DNA of 64,000 nucleotides from Salegentibacter sediminis (GTDB lineage: Bacteria > Bacteroidota > Bacteroidia > Flavobacteriales > Flavobacteriaceae). This document shows, piece after piece, positions 50,240 through 59,428 of the stretch; position 1 is the first letter of the stretch, and the number at the start of each line of letters is the position of its first letter. The stretch lies in the NCBI RefSeq assembly GCF_002078605.1, contig NZ_MSJR01000010.1, positions 1-64,000 on the forward strand. Direction: 5' to 3'. The notes under the pieces are model-generated. The model had not been told where the DNA came from and did no database searches. It worked only from the letters and a program-made list of their open reading frames with translations. The position numbers were made by a program, and so were the translations under genes.

Positions 50240-51682
50240 ATGAAAAAAATATTAGTTGCCAACCGTGGAGAAATCGCTTTACGGGTAATGAAGACGATAC
50301 AAAAAATGGGGATAAAAACCGTCGCGGTCTATTCTGAAGCCGATAGAAATGCCCCACATGTAAAGTTTGCCGATGAGGCTATTTGTATAGGAAAAGCTGC
50401 TTCCAGCGAATCTTATCTTAAAGCTGATAAAATAATTGAAGTCGCAAAGAAACTTGAGGTAGATGGTATTCATCCCGGTTATGGCTTTCTTAGTGAAAAT
50501 GCCGAATTTGCAGAAGCTGTAGAAAAGGCGGGAATCACCTGGATTGGGCCGGGCTCAAAAGCCATTCGGATTATGGGAAGCAAACTGGCCGCCAAGGATG
50601 CGGTGAAAGAGTATGACATACCAATGGTGCCGGGAATAGACGAGGCCATTACCGATGTTGAAAAAGCAAAAAAAATAGCCAGCAAAATAGGGTATCCAAT
50701 TCTCATAAAAGCCTCTGCCGGGGGTGGAGGAAAGGGAATGCGCATTGTAGAACGGGATAAAGACCTGGAAGACCAGATGAAAAGGGCTATTAGTGAAGCC
50801 GAGTCGGCATTTGGGGATGGGTCGGTATTTATCGAAAAGTATGTGACTTCTCCCAGGCATATAGAAATTCAGGTGCTGGCCGATACTCAAGGGAATATCA
50901 TCCATTTATTTGAAAGGGAGTGCAGTGTGCAGCGAAGGCACCAGAAGGTGGTAGAGGAAGCACCATCGGTGGTGTTAGACTCCAAAATAAGAAAGCAGAT
51001 GGGGAAAGCCGCCGTAAAAGTAGCCCGCGCCTGTGATTATGTAGGAGCCGGAACTGTGGAATTCCTTTTTGATGAAAATAAAAACTTTTATTTCCTGGAG
51101 ATGAATACCCGCCTGCAGGTGGAGCATCCCGTAACCGAACTAATTACCGGAATCGACCTCGTAGAAGAACAAATAAAGATCGCCAGGGGAGAAAAATTAA
51201 GATATCACCAGGAAGACTTAACTATTAAAGGGCACGCGCTGGAATTAAGGGTTTATGCCGAAGATCCTATGGAAGATTTTATGCCAAGTGTGGGAAAACT
51301 TGAAAGATACCGAATGCCCGCGGGTCCTGGAATAAGAGTGGACAACGGATTTGAAGAGGGAATGGATGTGCCTATTTATTACGATCCCATGCTTAGTAAG
51401 CTTATCACTTACGGGAAAACCCGGGAAGAGGCTATTCAGTTAATGTTGAAAGCCATAAGCGACTATGAAGTAAAAGGGGTAAGCACTACACTTCCTTTCG
51501 GGAAGTTTGTTTTCGAACATGAAGCTTTCAGAAGCGGGAATTTCGACACCCATTTTGTGAAGAATTATTATTCAGCAGAAAAACTTCAGGAAGAGATAAG
51601 AGAAGAGGCCAGGCTGGCTGCTTTACTCGCTTTAAAACAATATATTTCCGATAAAAAACAATTGCGGTTACCGCTTACCTAA
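50240..51682 (+). CDS. accC: Biotin carboxylase subunit of acyl-CoA carboxylase
   Basis: 480 residues from ATG 50240 (MKKILVANRGEIALRVMKTI). An upstream in-frame start at 50180 inside the carrier gene is rejected. It shows ATP-grasp features: IHPGYGFLSENAEFAEA, KASAGGGGKGMRIVE, VFIEKYVTSPRHIEIQVLAD, FLEMNTRLQVEHPVTE. It uses ATP and bicarbonate to carboxylate the biotin of the carrier protein. The symbol accC reflects the family; it could equally serve a propionyl-CoA carboxylase. Confidence 0.92.
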   Translation: MKKILVANRGEIALRVMKTIQKMGIKTVAVYSEADRNAPHVKFADEAICIGKAASSESYLKADKIIEVAKKLEVDGIHPGYGFLSENAEFAEAVEKAGITWIGPGSKAIRIMGSKLAAKDAVKEYDIPMVPGIDEAITDVEKAKKIASKIGYPILIKASAGGGGKGMRIVERDKDLEDQMKRAISEAESAFGDGSVFIEKYVTSPRHIEIQVLADTQGNIIHLFERECSVQRRHQKVVEEAPSVVLDSKIRKQMGKAAVKVARACDYVGAGTVEFLFDENKNFYFLEMNTRLQVEHPVTELITGIDLVEEQIKIARGEKLRYHQEDLTIKGHALELRVYAEDPMEDFMPSVGKLERYRMPAGPGIRVDNGFEEGMDVPIYYDPMLSKLITYGKTREEAIQLMLKAISDYEVKGVSTTLPFGKFVFEHEAFRSGNFDTHFVKNYYSAEKLQEEIREEARLAALLALKQYISDKKQLRLPLT

Positions 51683-51712
51683 AGCTTTAGATAAGGCAGG
51701 TAACCGCTTGTG
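51664..51712. terminator. Hairpin between convergent accC and peptidase genes
   Basis: GCGGTTACC / GGTAACCGC, a perfect 9-bp stem with a 26-base loop, overlaps the accC stop codon; a T-rich tail follows. Confidence 0.65.
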
Positions 51713-51714
51713 AT

Positions 51715-53406
51715 TTAATTTTTTCTGAAGAATTTAGCTTCGTAAGTAGTGCTGTTGCCAACATTGTCGGTAACGATAAGCTTAAAATCATTTTCGGTTT
51801 CGGTAACCACCCCATCATCGAAATTGTGGGTAAGCGTGTTGTTTTTATATTCGTATTCCATTAGAATGAACTTTCCGTTAACCGTGGCCCGATAACTCTT
51901 TATTCCGGAGAGATCATCGGAGATCTTAAGCCTCAGGTCATTATTAGAGGAAATCCACTGCCCGTCACCGAAATTTACGGGAGTTATTTTCGGGGCGGTG
52001 ACATCGGCGGCCAAAGTATATTCTCCAAAGGTTCTGATGCCTGTGGTGAAACGATCCCCCTTTTTGTAGGTTGAGGAGTAGAGAGGTCTTCCGCGGTAGC
52101 CTAAACGCGCGATAAATAGTTTTTCCCGGTCTTTGGGACTGTATTTACTTACATCAAATCCCAGGGTGATGTTTTTATGGATGGGAGTATCGTCGGTATG
52201 GAAATTTATTGTATCTCCTTTAAACTCAACATCGAGGTAAGTATTCTCATATAAACTTCCTGCAGGAATATAAAAGTCGATTCCGTTTTCTTCGGCAGCA
52301 TAAGCCTGATTGGCGTTAACGAAATAATCGGTTTTATTTATTTTTTTAGGTTGAATTTCCCCGCTGTTTCGTCCGCGTATTGGGATCCTTATCAGTCTTT
52401 CATTTCCTGAGAAATCGGTCACCCTGATGGTGTAATTATAATCCAGGCTATCCTCTATATTCAGTTTTCCTTCGGAAATCACTTTGTCGTAAACACTCAG
52501 CGGGTTTCCGGGTTCTACGTAGAGTTTCTGAACCCTGCTTTTGTGATTAGCGTAGTATTCATAATCTATAAGCTGGTTGAGATGCCTGGTTTCAGAAAAA
52601 GAAAAGCGGTTAAACCTGAGCGCGAAGATATCGTCTCCATTTACCGAAGTTTCAACCTTATAGACGCCGTTTTTATTAGGAGCCATATCCTGCTGGTCTA
52701 CCGTAGAAACCCCGAAGCCAATATTGCCGCAGGCATCGATCTTTTCGGTGGTATAACTCCCATCCTGTAAGGGGATGAGCCGTATTTTTTGTCTTTCAGC
52801 TGAATTGTTTACATGCGATTCTCCGTCAAGGGGATAGGCAAAAAGCGAATTGATGATTGGAGGACGTGAATCTTTTATTTGAACGCCAAAAAGTTTGGGG
52901 TTCATAGGGCGTTGATTGCCATCCCTAATTTCGTAGTGTAGGTGAGGGCCGCCACTGCCGCCAGTGTTTCCACTAAAGGCAATGAGTTCATTTTGAGAGA
53001 CTTTAAGTTCCCCGGCTTCAGGGAAAAGTTCAATCTCATAGGTTTCGTTGGCGTATTGGCGTTTTTTTACATAGGCTTCAATTTCTGGAGAAAATTTCTG
53101 CAAATGCGCATATACTGTGGTGTAGCCGTTGGGATGCTGTACGTACAGGGCTTTTCCGTAGCCATAATGTTGAATATTTATTCGGCTCACATAACCTTCG
53201 GCAGTAGCGAGCACCTTTAGTCCCTGGCGGTGTTGGGTTTTGATATCCAGGCCGCTGTGAAAATGATTGGAACGTAACTCCCCAAAAGTACCGGAGAGCA
53301 CAAGAGGAACCTCCAGGGGAGAAGAGAAATAATCTTCGGGGACACTGGGCTGGGTATAAAGGTTTAAGCCTGTTAATAATAAGCTTAGAATGGTGATAAT
53401 TTTCAT
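51715..53406 (-). CDS. M23-family zinc metallopeptidase (LytM-type)
   Basis: 563 residues with signal peptide (MKIITILSLLLTGLNLYT). The M23 domain is near the N-terminus (~30-180): LRSNHFHSGLDIKTQHRQGL (first Zn ligands His/Asp), GYGKALYVQHPNGYTTVYAHL and GPHLHYEIRDGNQ (HxH ligand pair). The remaining ~380 residues are beta-rich Ig-like domains. Such enzymes cut peptidoglycan cross-bridges in the periplasm during growth or division. It ends in convergence with accC. Confidence 0.88.
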   Translation of the reverse strand: MKIITILSLLLTGLNLYTQPSVPEDYFSSPLEVPLVLSGTFGELRSNHFHSGLDIKTQHRQGLKVLATAEGYVSRINIQHYGYGKALYVQHPNGYTTVYAHLQKFSPEIEAYVKKRQYANETYEIELFPEAGELKVSQNELIAFSGNTGGSGGPHLHYEIRDGNQRPMNPKLFGVQIKDSRPPIINSLFAYPLDGESHVNNSAERQKIRLIPLQDGSYTTEKIDACGNIGFGVSTVDQQDMAPNKNGVYKVETSVNGDDIFALRFNRFSFSETRHLNQLIDYEYYANHKSRVQKLYVEPGNPLSVYDKVISEGKLNIEDSLDYNYTIRVTDFSGNERLIRIPIRGRNSGEIQPKKINKTDYFVNANQAYAAEENGIDFYIPAGSLYENTYLDVEFKGDTINFHTDDTPIHKNITLGFDVSKYSPKDREKLFIARLGYRGRPLYSSTYKKGDRFTTGIRTFGEYTLAADVTAPKITPVNFGDGQWISSNNDLRLKISDDLSGIKSYRATVNGKFILMEYEYKNNTLTHNFDDGVVTETENDFKLIVTDNVGNSTTYEAKFFRKN

Positions 53407-53593
53407 AAAATATTAGGTTAAGAATAGCAATTTCCTGGTGGTAAATTTAATCAAACTTTATGCAAAAAATAAAGCCTTAAGCCTTAATATGTTAGCTTCG
53501 GGTTTAGGTAAAATCTAAAATAGCAATAAAAAGTATTGGGATATTTCAAAGCGTATGTTAACTTTGTGGAAATAAGCATTAGATTGCGCTTTT

Positions 53594-53884
53594 ATGAGTG
53601 AATTGACAGAAATAGTTGATAATCTTGAAAATAGAATCAGCAAGTTGCTTCATAAGTATGAAGCTTTGAGGCAAAACTTGGGTTCTCTTCAGGATGAAAT
53701 GACCAGACTTACTTCTGAAAATACCCGGCTCAAGGAAGAACTTGAAAATTCTGGAGAACGGATTCAAACTCTTAAAGCAGCCAACGCGATGCTGGGCAGT
53801 AAAGATTACAAGACAGAAACAAAGCTCAAGATAAACAGCTTGATTAGAGAAATTGATCAATGTATTGTTCAATTATCGGAATAA
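53594..53884 (+). CDS. Small coiled-coil protein, division-associated by context
   Basis: 96 residues, nearly all a heptad coiled coil (ENRISKLLHKYEALRQNLGS, LTSENTRLKEELENSGERI). It resembles ZapB-like or FtsB-like coils in form but shows no diagnostic signature. It sits 9 bases before zapA on the same strand, so it is probably a partner of ZapA at the division ring. Functional naming is inference from context. Confidence 0.75.
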   Translation: MSELTEIVDNLENRISKLLHKYEALRQNLGSLQDEMTRLTSENTRLKEELENSGERIQTLKAANAMLGSKDYKTETKLKINSLIREIDQCIVQLSE

Positions 53885-53893
53885 ATAGGCATC

Positions 53894-54184
53894 ATGGATA
53901 AATTAAGAATTAAGATCTCCATTGCAGACAGGGTTTATCCCTTAACAATCGAGCCTCACCAGGAGGAAGGTTTGAGGAAGGCTGCAAAAAAGATCGAGGC
54001 CATGATAAAACAATTTGAGCAGAGTTATGCCGTTAGGGATAAGCAGGATGTACTGGCCATGTGTGCCTTGCAGTTTGCAGCCCAAACCGAGCAAAAAGAT
54101 ATAGAAGCAGCAGGAGATATGCAGGAAGCTGAAGAAAAGTTAAGATCGCTTAACGAGCTTTTGCAACAGCACCTGGCCTCTTAA
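53894..54184 (+). CDS. zapA: Cell division protein ZapA
   Basis: 96 residues. The N-terminal globular head KLRIKISIADRVYPLTIEPH is followed by GLRKAAKKIEAMIKQFEQSY, then DVLAMCALQFAAQTEQ and a C-terminal coil, all ZapA features. ZapA bundles FtsZ filaments at the septum. The 6S RNA gene and rny follow, an arrangement I recall as common in Bacteroidota. Confidence 0.9.
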   Translation: MDKLRIKISIADRVYPLTIEPHQEEGLRKAAKKIEAMIKQFEQSYAVRDKQDVLAMCALQFAAQTEQKDIEAAGDMQEAEEKLRSLNELLQQHLAS

Positions 54185-54212
54185 AAAGTTCTTTAAATAA
54201 AATAAGGTTACT

Positions 54213-54375
54213 GCCTGTATTAGTGATTTTGAGAAACTCAACACGAATTCTTTAAGAAGGGTGAGTTTAAGTTGTAAAAGCGCGCCGTATCCCTCGGGAA
54301 AGCGGATTCTTGAGCAGCTTGTTAGCCCTAAACCTGATTTTAAAGAGTTTACTTCAAACCAATACTAATACAGGC
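54213..54375 (+). ncRNA. ssrS: 6S RNA (Bacteroidota/Flavobacteria type)
   Basis: About 163 bases between zapA and rny closed by a perfect 12-bp stem GCCTGTATTAGT / ACTAATACAGGC (54213-54224 with 54364-54375), followed by nine T (54376-54384). A second paired segment, AAACTC (54234-54239) with GAGTTT (54345-54350), and a large open middle fit the 6S layout: a long rod with a central bubble. 6S RNA binds the housekeeping RNA polymerase and imitates an open promoter. The genomic position beside zapA supports the call; identity was not checked against a covariance model. Confidence 0.8.
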
Positions 54376-54384
54376 TTTTTTTTT
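54376..54384 (+). terminator. T-run ending the 6S RNA
   Basis: The closing stem of the 6S RNA, directly followed by nine T, acts as an intrinsic terminator 16 bases before the rny start. Confidence 0.75.
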
Positions 54385-54400
54385 ATATAAACATTCAACA

Positions 54401-55963
54401 ATGGAAATCACTACTATAATTATAGGTTTGGTCTTAGGTGTAGCAATAGGCTATGCCATCGCAAAATTGCTGGAACGCAAGCAAGCCTCCCGCACAATTA
54501 AAAACGCCAAGAAATCGGCGGCCAATATCCTTAAGGAGGCAAAATCGGAAGGAGAGAGCATTAAAAAGGATAAGATCCTGCAGGCCAAAGAAAAGTTTAT
54601 CGAGCTTAAGACAGAGCACGAGAAGGTGATCATGGGCCGGGATAAAAAGATTAATGAAACCGAAAAGAGAGTAAGGGATAAGGAATCCCAGGTTTCCAGC
54701 GAGCTTGCCAAAAACAAGAAGCTCAATAAAGAATTGGAAGAGAAATTAAAAGACTATTCCTATCGTACCGAATATCTTGAGAAGAAACAGGAGGAGATAG
54801 ATAAGCTTCATAACAGCCAAATTCAGCAGTTGGAAGTTATTTCAGGTCTTTCGGCAGATGATGCCAAATCACAGCTTACCGAAGCCTTAAAAGATAGCGC
54901 AAAGGCCGATGCAATGGCCCTGATACAGGATACTGTTGAAGAAGCCAAACTCACTGCACAGCAGGAAGCTAAAAAAATCATTATTACTACCATCCAGCGT
55001 ATAGGCACAGAAGAGGCCGTAGAGAACTGTGTTTCTGTGTTTAACCTGGAGAGCGATGATGTTAAAGGTAGAATTATTGGAAGAGAAGGGCGTAATATTC
55101 GTGCCCTGGAGGCTGCTACCGGTGTAGAAATTATCGTAGATGACACCCCGGAAGCAATTATTCTTTCATGTTTCGACTCGGTAAGAAGAGAAGTCGCCAG
55201 GTTGTCCCTTCATAAACTGGTAACCGATGGACGTATTCACCCGGCCCGAATTGAGGAAGTGGTGAAAAAGACCAGAAAACAAATTGAAGAGGAGATAATT
55301 GATATAGGAAAACGTACTGTTATTGACCTTGGTATTCATGGACTTCACCCGGAGCTTATAAAGATTGTGGGTAGAATGAAATACCGTTCTTCGTATGGCC
55401 AGAACCTCTTGCAACACTCTCGGGAAGTCGCTAAACTCTGTGGAGTTATGGCTGCTGAGCTCGGGCTAAACCCTAAACTTGCCAAGCGTGCCGGATTATT
55501 ACATGATATTGGAAAAGTACCGGATACAGAAACCGAAGTTCCTCACGCTATTCTCGGGATGCAATGGGCTGAGAAATTCGGGGAGAAACCCGAGGTTTGT
55601 AATGCCATTGGAGCTCACCACGATGAGATAGAGATGAACTCCCTTCTTTCTCCAATCGTGCAGGTTTGTGATGCGATAAGCGGGGCCAGGCCAGGCGCCA
55701 GACGCCAGGTGCTGGATTCTTATATTCAGCGTTTAAAAGACCTGGAGGAGATCGCTTTCGGTTTCCCCGGGGTTAAGAAGGCTTATGCAATTCAGGCGGG
55801 TAGAGAATTGAGAGTTATCGTAGAAAGTGAAAAAGTGAATGATGAAAAGGCAACTAATCTTTCATTTGAGATCTCGCAAAAGATCCAAACAGATATGACT
55901 TATCCCGGACAGGTTAAGATTACCGTGATACGGGAAACACGGGCGGTCAATATCGCCAAGTAA
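54401..55963 (+). CDS. rny: Ribonuclease Y
   Basis: 520 residues, membrane-anchored endoribonuclease that starts mRNA decay. Seen: N-terminal helix ([21 protein letters not shown]), long charged coiled coil (~25-150), KH domain ([20 protein letters not shown], ~225) and HD domain with [14 protein letters not shown] (~365) and GAHHDEIE. Length and order are standard. It follows the 6S RNA directly and ends in a strong terminator. Confidence 0.95.
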   Translation: MEITTIIIGLVLGVAIGYAIAKLLERKQASRTIKNAKKSAANILKEAKSEGESIKKDKILQAKEKFIELKTEHEKVIMGRDKKINETEKRVRDKESQVSSELAKNKKLNKELEEKLKDYSYRTEYLEKKQEEIDKLHNSQIQQLEVISGLSADDAKSQLTEALKDSAKADAMALIQDTVEEAKLTAQQEAKKIIITTIQRIGTEEAVENCVSVFNLESDDVKGRIIGREGRNIRALEAATGVEIIVDDTPEAIILSCFDSVRREVARLSLHKLVTDGRIHPARIEEVVKKTRKQIEEEIIDIGKRTVIDLGIHGLHPELIKIVGRMKYRSSYGQNLLQHSREVAKLCGVMAAELGLNPKLAKRAGLLHDIGKVPDTETEVPHAILGMQWAEKFGEKPEVCNAIGAHHDEIEMNSLLSPIVQVCDAISGARPGARRQVLDSYIQRLKDLEEIAFGFPGVKKAYAIQAGRELRVIVESEKVNDEKATNLSFEISQKIQTDMTYPGQVKITVIRETRAVNIAK

Positions 55964-55977
55964 AAAAATAATCAAAA

Positions 55978-56012
55978 AAAAAAGCCCTGCAATTGCAGGG
56001 CTTTTTTTATTA
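55978..56012. terminator. Bidirectional terminator
   Basis: AAAGCCCTGCAATTGCAGGG-CTTT, a 10-bp stem with AATT centre, flanked by A8 and T7, between rny and the convergent reductase gene. Confidence 0.93.
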
Positions 56013-56024
56013 TAAGAAGAAGTA

Positions 56025-56987
56025 TTAAGCTTTATAATCGTCATCATCAAAAATGTTTTCATAGGAGTTGCCTTTTGTTACAAAGAATTCTCCTGTTACA
56101 TACCGGAAATGTCTATCAAGGCCTGCAATTTCCGAAAGATCATCCTCGTCCAGATTTACTCCCATACTTTGAATGTTTTCAATGATCCGACCTTCGTTGG
56201 TTGATTTTGGAATTACAGCTGTGCCTCTTAATACGCTCCATTTTATGAGTACTTGCCCCGGGCTTGCCCCGTGTTTTTTTGCGATCTTTTGAATTACTTT
56301 ATTTTCGAGAAGCGAAGGCTCGTTGGGAGCTTTTATGGCCTCATTTCGGTCGCCGCTGCCTAAAGGGGAATAAGCAGTGAGATTAATATCATGTTTGCTG
56401 CAAAATTCTAGCAATTCCGGTTGCTGAAGATAAGGATGCAGTTCCACCTGGTTCATTTCGGGAATGTCCTCTGTCTCTTCCATGAGTTCTTCCAGTTTCA
56501 TGCTACTGAAATTTGAAACTCCAATATGCTTTACAAGACCCAGTTTTTTAGCCTCAATCATCATTTTCCAGGTTTCTATGATAGGAGCTTCTTCAAGGCT
56601 TAAATAATCCTCATCGTTTTCGGGAAAGCTAACGCCTCTTTTAAAGGCTACCGGCCAGTGAATGAGATACAGGTCCAGGTAATCCAGCTGAAGATCTTTG
56701 AGGGTTTCCTTTAAGGCAGGAATGACATCTTCTTTTTTATGGGCATCATTCCAAAGTTTGGAAGTAACCCAAACCTCTTCTCTTTTAATTTTTCCTTCTG
56801 AAAATATTTCTGTGAAGGCTTCCCCAATTTCAGCCTCATTGCCGTAGGTTGCGGCACAGTCTATATGCCTGTAACCGTTATTAAGGGCGATCTTTACCGC
56901 ATTTCCCACTTCGCCTTTACCCGATTTCCAGGTGCCGAGACCTATTGCAGGCATTTCATCATTATTTTTAAACTTAAGTGTCCTCAT
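56025..56987 (-). CDS. Aldo/keto reductase
   Basis: 320 residues, NADPH-dependent TIM-barrel reductase. The catalytic tetrad is visible: Asp in GYRHIDCAATYGNE together with the Tyr, Lys in VTSKLWND, His in LYLIHWPVA. The cofactor region KWSVLRGTAVIPKSTNEGRI is also present. The substrate is a carbonyl compound that cannot be named. It ends FDDDDYKA. It stands alone and is convergent with rny. Confidence 0.92.
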   Translation of the reverse strand: MRTLKFKNNDEMPAIGLGTWKSGKGEVGNAVKIALNNGYRHIDCAATYGNEAEIGEAFTEIFSEGKIKREEVWVTSKLWNDAHKKEDVIPALKETLKDLQLDYLDLYLIHWPVAFKRGVSFPENDEDYLSLEEAPIIETWKMMIEAKKLGLVKHIGVSNFSSMKLEELMEETEDIPEMNQVELHPYLQQPELLEFCSKHDINLTAYSPLGSGDRNEAIKAPNEPSLLENKVIQKIAKKHGASPGQVLIKWSVLRGTAVIPKSTNEGRIIENIQSMGVNLDEDDLSEIAGLDRHFRYVTGEFFVTKGNSYENIFDDDDYKA

Positions 56988-57082
56988 TTAATTAAAATTT
57001 TATATTCTTTTATGTCGCCTTAATTTAATGATAATCCTGCGGAAAATCCTGTAATTTAAAGGCTTTAGCAGAAATTTAATAT

Positions 57083-57979
57083 TCAGGCCCGTGGGTGAAA
57101 TTGCTCTAACACCTGCCGCAGATGTTTGCGGTCTATATGCATATAAACTTCGGTTGTAGTAATGCTTTCATGACCAAGCATCTGCTGAATGGCTCTTAGA
57201 TCGGCGCCGTTTTCAAGTAAATGAGTAGCAAAGGAATGTCTGAAGGTGTGCGGACTTATCTTTTTATTAATTCCGGCTTCTTCGGAAAGTCGGCGTACAA
57301 TTGTAAAAATCATTGCCCGGGTGAGTTTATTCCCTCTCCTGTTTAAAAAAAGCGTGTCGCTGGCCTCTTTCTTTACCGGTAGATGTGGTCTCATCTCTTT
57401 CAGATAGATATTTATATATTTCTCGGTGTATGGAGACACGGGTACGAACCGCTGTTTGTTGCCTTTCCCGGTAACTTTTATAAAACCTTCCTCGAAATAG
57501 AGATCAGAGATTTGCAGGTTTACCAATTCTGAAACCCGAAGTCCACAGCCGTAAAGGGTTTCAAGGATAGCTCGGTTTCTTTCACCTTCGGCCTTTCCCA
57601 GATCTATGGCAGAGATTAGTCGGTCTATTTCTTCCGTAGAAATCACATCGGGAAGTTTACGGCCTGTTTTGGGGGCTTCAATCAGGTCCAGTGGGTTATC
57701 TTTTCTGTAATCTTCAAAAACAAGAAAATTAAAGAATCCCCGAAGTCCTGAAATCAACCTTGCCCTGGTACGCGGGTTAAGACTTTTAGCCATCTCGTAT
57801 ATAAAATGCTGTATGGTTTCTTCAGTTATATCAAGAGGGGAGAGTTTTATTTTATTAACTTCTAAAAAGTTGATAAGCTTTTGAACATCCAGGTTGTAAT
57901 TCTGAATTGAATTATCTGAGAGTCCGCGTTCTAAGCGTAAATACAAGCAATAGTCTTCCAGGGCGCGGGTCCATTTCAT
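57083..57979 (-). CDS. xerD: Site-specific tyrosine recombinase XerD
   Basis: 298 residues. It has an N-terminal SAM-like core-binding domain (LEDYCLYLRLERGLSDNSIQ) and a catalytic domain with the R-K-H-R-H-Y set: Arg in YGCGLRVSELVNL, Lys in VTGKGNKQRFVP, HTFRHS, LGHESITTTEVY and the nucleophile Tyr in EVYMHID. It resolves chromosome dimers at dif with XerC. The family also includes integrases, but the housekeeping surroundings and length support XerD. Confidence 0.93.
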   Translation of the reverse strand: MKWTRALEDYCLYLRLERGLSDNSIQNYNLDVQKLINFLEVNKIKLSPLDITEETIQHFIYEMAKSLNPRTRARLISGLRGFFNFLVFEDYRKDNPLDLIEAPKTGRKLPDVISTEEIDRLISAIDLGKAEGERNRAILETLYGCGLRVSELVNLQISDLYFEEGFIKVTGKGNKQRFVPVSPYTEKYINIYLKEMRPHLPVKKEASDTLFLNRRGNKLTRAMIFTIVRRLSEEAGINKKISPHTFRHSFATHLLENGADLRAIQQMLGHESITTTEVYMHIDRKHLRQVLEQFHPRA

Positions 57980-58058
57980 GTGTTAAAGATAAAAACAATC
58001 GCGTAATAACTTAGTAATACTTTAGGCTTGCATAACATTTTATTAAGAAGTTGCCTCC

Positions 58059-58066
58059 TACATTTG
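58059..58066 (+). promoter_or_regulatory. -7 promoter element
   Basis: Perfect TACATTTG, 27 bases before the start of the barrel protein gene; a -33 TTG at normal spacing was not found. Confidence 0.55.
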
Positions 58067-58092
58067 CCCCTGTAACTAAAAAATCGAATGTG

Positions 58093-58689
58093 ATGAAAAA
58101 ATCAGTTTTAATTGCAGTATTAGCCGTGTTTGGTTTAACAACCACCGCCTCTGCACAGGAGTTTGTCTATTTTGGTGTAAAGGGAGGGGTTAATTTTTCT
58201 AATATGACCTCTGATGGTTTTGAAGATGAAAATAGCCGCACCGGATTTCATTTAGGGCTGCTTTCGGAAATCCCTTTAGGAGATCGTTTTTCCGTGCAAC
58301 CCGAGGTGCTTTATTCTACCCAGGGGACCGAAGCTTATAATAGCAGTTTAGGCCAGGGAGAATATCAATTAGATTATGTTCATGTGCCTGTACTTGCCAA
58401 GGTATATCTAATCGATGGTTTATCGCTGGAAGCGGGTCCATCTTTTAACTTCCTGGTGGAAGAGGAGTATGAATTTGATTCAGGAGCCGGAGATGTTGAA
58501 TTTGATACTGAGATGGGAAGCACCTTCGAATTTGGAGGAGCCCTTGGAGCTTCATATAAGTTCAATAACGGATTTTTCGCTTCTGCACGTTATACTCACG
58601 GTTTCACCGATGCTTTCGACAGTGATAACTGGGATGATGATGCCGTTAACAATAACGGGTTCCAACTTGGGGTAGGCCTAATGTTTTAA
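58093..58689 (+). CDS. Outer-membrane beta-barrel protein (PorT-like)
   Basis: 198 residues from ATG 58093; the frame opens earlier at a TTG within the promoter, which is rejected. Signal peptide MKKSVLIAVLAVFGLTTTASA-QEF. The mature part is one 8-stranded barrel of the type annotated porin family/PorT: YFGVKGGVNFSNMTSDGF, GLLSEIPLGDRFSVQPEVLY, LDYVHVPVLAKVYLIDGLSL and a final FQLGVGLMF. The role is not specific. A terminator hairpin follows at 58722. Confidence 0.88.
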   Translation: MKKSVLIAVLAVFGLTTTASAQEFVYFGVKGGVNFSNMTSDGFEDENSRTGFHLGLLSEIPLGDRFSVQPEVLYSTQGTEAYNSSLGQGEYQLDYVHVPVLAKVYLIDGLSLEAGPSFNFLVEEEYEFDSGAGDVEFDTEMGSTFEFGGALGASYKFNNGFFASARYTHGFTDAFDSDNWDDDAVNNNGFQLGVGLMF

Positions 58690-58721
58690 ATCAGCTTATA
58701 TCACACACCTATGAAAAGCTG

Positions 58722-58751
58722 TAAAGCGGGAGAGAGATCTTCCGCTTTTTT
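58722..58751 (+). terminator. Terminator of the barrel protein gene
   Basis: AAAGCGG(G)AGA / TCT(T)CCGCTTT stem with T6 tail. Confidence 0.8.
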
Positions 58752-58850
58752 GGTTAAGGTTCCTACGGGTTTTTATGTAATATTAAGCTGAATATCAGGT
58801 TTTTGTATTAATCTCATTAAATTGATGTCTTAACCAGAAATTAAAATATT

Positions 58851-59345
58851 ATGATGAAAAAATTACTTTTATTTAGCGCATTGATCTTTTTGGGTTTTAA
58901 TCAAGTACAAGCCCAGGGAGAACTGAAATTAGGAATTAACGGAGGTTTGCCTGTAGGTGATGCCGAGGATTTCTCGAACTTTCAACTGGGAGCAGATATT
59001 GCTTACCTCTTTGGAGTGATGAATGTTATAGAAGTTGGCCCTATGCTTGGTTACTCCAGGTTTTTTGTGGAAGATATAGAAACCGGTTTTGGTGAATTGG
59101 ATGCAGATGATATCAGCTTCCTTCCAATTGCCGCTTCCGGAAGATTGGGAGTAGGTATGGCTTTTTTGGGCTTAGATCTGGGGTATGCCATTAGCCTAAT
59201 GGAAGATGGAGAAGGCGGGTTTTATTACAGACCAAAAATCGGGGTTTGCTTAGGTATTTTTTCTATAATCGGTTCTTACCAGGGGATAAGCAATAATGGT
59301 GAAAACCTCTCTTCGGTGAATGTGGGACTGGAATTTAAACTTTAA
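58851..59345 (+). CDS. Small outer-membrane barrel protein of unknown role
   Basis: 164 residues with signal peptide (KLLLFSALIFLGFNQVQA-QGE). The mature part repeats short beta strands ending in VNVGLEFKL, as in 8-stranded barrels. It resembles the neighbours at 58093 and 59429 in size and strand pattern (LKLGINGGLPVGDAED). No family-specific motif was recognised. Confidence 0.8.
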   Translation: MMKKLLLFSALIFLGFNQVQAQGELKLGINGGLPVGDAEDFSNFQLGADIAYLFGVMNVIEVGPMLGYSRFFVEDIETGFGELDADDISFLPIAASGRLGVGMAFLGLDLGYAISLMEDGEGGFYYRPKIGVCLGIFSIIGSYQGISNNGENLSSVNVGLEFKL

Positions 59346-59428
59346 AAGCTTTTTAGGTATCTTAAAGAATATTAGATTGGGTAATTAAATTTTTTCGTTA
59401 ATTGCAGGGAATAAACCTTCAATCTAAT

